DNA of 7,636 bases from Pseudomonadota bacterium (GTDB lineage: Bacteria; Pseudomonadota; Alphaproteobacteria; Rhizobiales; Kaistiaceae), in the NCBI GenBank assembly GCA_023392225.1, contig JAEVZM010000324.1:1-7636 (forward strand), in the 5' to 3' direction. The translations under genes and the position numbers were made by a program. Below the pieces are notes generated by a model that was given only the letters and a program-made list of their open reading frames with translations, was not told the origin of the DNA and did no database searches. Below are positions 6,724 to 7,636 of the stretch, piece by piece; positions within the stretch are counted from its first letter, which is position 1; the number at the start of each line of letters is the position of its first letter.

Positions 6724-7563
6724 ATGCTGGAAGTGATCCGCTCCGTGCGGGAGATGCAGCAACGGACCGAAGCGTGGCGGGCAGAACGGCACCGCGTCGC
6801 GCTGGTGCCGACCATGGGTGCCCTCCACGAGGGCCACCTCGAGCTCGTCCGCCGCGCCCGCACGGCAGCCGAGCGGGTGATCGTCTCGATCTTCGTCAAC
6901 CCGACGCAGTTCGCCCCGAGCGAGGACTTCTCCGCCTATCCGCGCGACGAGGCTTCGGACCTCGCCAAGCTCCGCAGCCTCGCGGTCGAGGCCGTCTTCG
7001 CTCCGACGGTCGACGAGATGTACCCTGCCGGCTTTGCCACCCGGATCACCGTCGAAGGGCCGGCGCGCGGCCTCGAGAGCGACACCCGCCCCCACTTCTT
7101 CGGCGGAGTCGCGACCGTGGTCGCCAAGCTGTTCATCGCCTGCGCGCCGGACGTGGCCGTGTTCGGCGAGAAGGACTACCAGCAGCTCGCCGTCGTCCGG
7201 CGCATGGTGACCGATCTCGGCCTGCCGATCGACGTCGTCGGGCATCCCACGGTGCGCGCCGGCGACGGCCTCGCCCTGTCCTCGCGCAACGCCTACCTCT
7301 CGCCGGAGGAACGGGTGACCGCCCCGACGCTCCACGCCACCCTCGAGGCCGCCGCCGCGGCGATCCGCGCCGGGGCCCGGCCCGACGAGGCACTGGCCGC
7401 CGCCCGCGGCGCGCTCGCATCCGCCGGCTTCGACGTCGACTACGTGGCGCTGCGCAACGCCGAGACGCTCGCCGAGGTGGCCGATCCCCGCGTCGAGCCG
7501 CTCCGCCTCCTCGCCGCCGCCCGGCTCGGCCGGACCCGGCTCATCGACAACATCGCCGGCTGA
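6724..7563 (+). CDS. panC: Pantoate--beta-alanine ligase (pantothenate synthetase)
   Basis: Cytosolic enzyme that joins pantoate and beta-alanine using ATP (giving AMP and PPi), the last step of pantothenate (vitamin B5) synthesis and the entry to CoA. The 279-residue length is normal. Visible motifs are PTMGALHEGH (29-38) with the HIGH-like H35-E-G-H38 of the nucleotidyltransferase fold, FVNPTQF (57-63), FGEKDYQQL (147-155) with K150 and D151, and DGLALSSRNAYLS (181 on) carrying the KMSKS-like SSRN. ATG 6724 is preferred over the in-frame ATG 6718, because AAGGGA (6712-6717) lies 6 nt before the former and directly abuts the latter. No panB or panD is adjacent. It converges on the next gene with a 7-nt gap and no visible terminator. 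The family call is secure. Confidence 0.97.
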   Translation: MLEVIRSVREMQQRTEAWRAERHRVALVPTMGALHEGHLELVRRARTAAERVIVSIFVNPTQFAPSEDFSAYPRDEASDLAKLRSLAVEAVFAPTVDEMYPAGFATRITVEGPARGLESDTRPHFFGGVATVVAKLFIACAPDVAVFGEKDYQQLAVVRRMVTDLGLPIDVVGHPTVRAGDGLALSSRNAYLSPEERVTAPTLHATLEAAAAAIRAGARPDEALAAARGALASAGFDVDYVALRNAETLAEVADPRVEPLRLLAAARLGRTRLIDNIAG

Positions 7564-7570
7564 GCCGCGG

Positions 7571-7636
7571 CTACATGAGGCCCAGCGAGGCGAGCGCGGC
7601 CTTGAGCGCCGGCGGCAGGTCGCCGGCCGCGCGCCC
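7571..7636 (-). CDS. C-terminal end of an unrecognised protein (partial)
   Basis: An open frame on the minus strand enters from the right edge and ends at TAG (7573-7571). The 21 visible codons encode a Gly/Ala/Leu-rich tail reading GDLPPALKAALASLGLM, which looks like a helical protein C-terminus, and the stop lies 7 nt from the panC stop. That fits a convergent gene in this compact genome. There is too little to name a family, and a chance frame cannot be excluded. Confidence 0.45.
   Translation of the reverse strand, partial: GRAAGDLPPALKAALASLGLM

Noticed and set aside
5187..6899. Upstream extension of the J-domain protein to 807 codons
   Set aside because: It is the out-of-frame shadow of the VWA and DUF502 genes and part of panC; the J protein starts at ATG 5186, coupled to the VWA stop.

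Overview
The window is GC-rich chromosomal DNA with dense codon-biased genes, short intergenic gaps and frequent GTG starts. It looks like an alphaproteobacterium, probably Hyphomicrobiales (Rhizobiales) or a close relative. The evidence is a clpS-clpA pair with alphaproteobacterial-type sequences, a small Phasin_2-type phasin (implying polyhydroxyalkanoate storage), and a D,D-carboxypeptidase that ends in a SPOR domain. The order is inferred from remembered protein families, not from a search.

Layout. (1) 1-2022, minus strand: clpS then clpA, the adaptor and the unfoldase of the ClpAP protease. They are 8 nt apart, and clpA runs off the left edge. (2) 2023-2262: the clpS upstream region, holding a sigma-54-like or dyad motif, a long imperfect REP-like stem and the phasin terminator. 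(3) 2263-2595, minus: a phasin. (4) 2596-2956: a 361-nt divergent control region. It has a good phasin promoter with two TGC-N3-GCA sites (PhaR-like), a candidate dac promoter, and a long dac leader with a stem-loop. (5) 2957-4408, plus: exported D-alanyl-D-alanine carboxypeptidase with SPOR domain. (6) 4476-6604, minus: three genes read as DUF502 membrane protein, then VWA/MIDAS protein, then membrane-anchored J-domain protein; the last two overlap by one base. (7) 6724-7563, plus: panC, pantothenate synthetase. (8) 7571-7636, minus: the last codons of an unrecognised gene cut by the right edge.

How the genes work together. ClpS delivers N-degron substrates to ClpA, which feeds ClpP. The phasin coats PHA granules. 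The carboxypeptidase trims peptidoglycan at the septum or wherever denuded glycan recruits its SPOR domain. PanC makes pantothenate for CoA. These are housekeeping or storage functions with no obvious link to each other. The least understood part is the DUF502/VWA/J-domain group, a candidate envelope-associated chaperone-like module of unknown function. No tRNA, rRNA, insertion sequence, CRISPR array or phage gene was seen.
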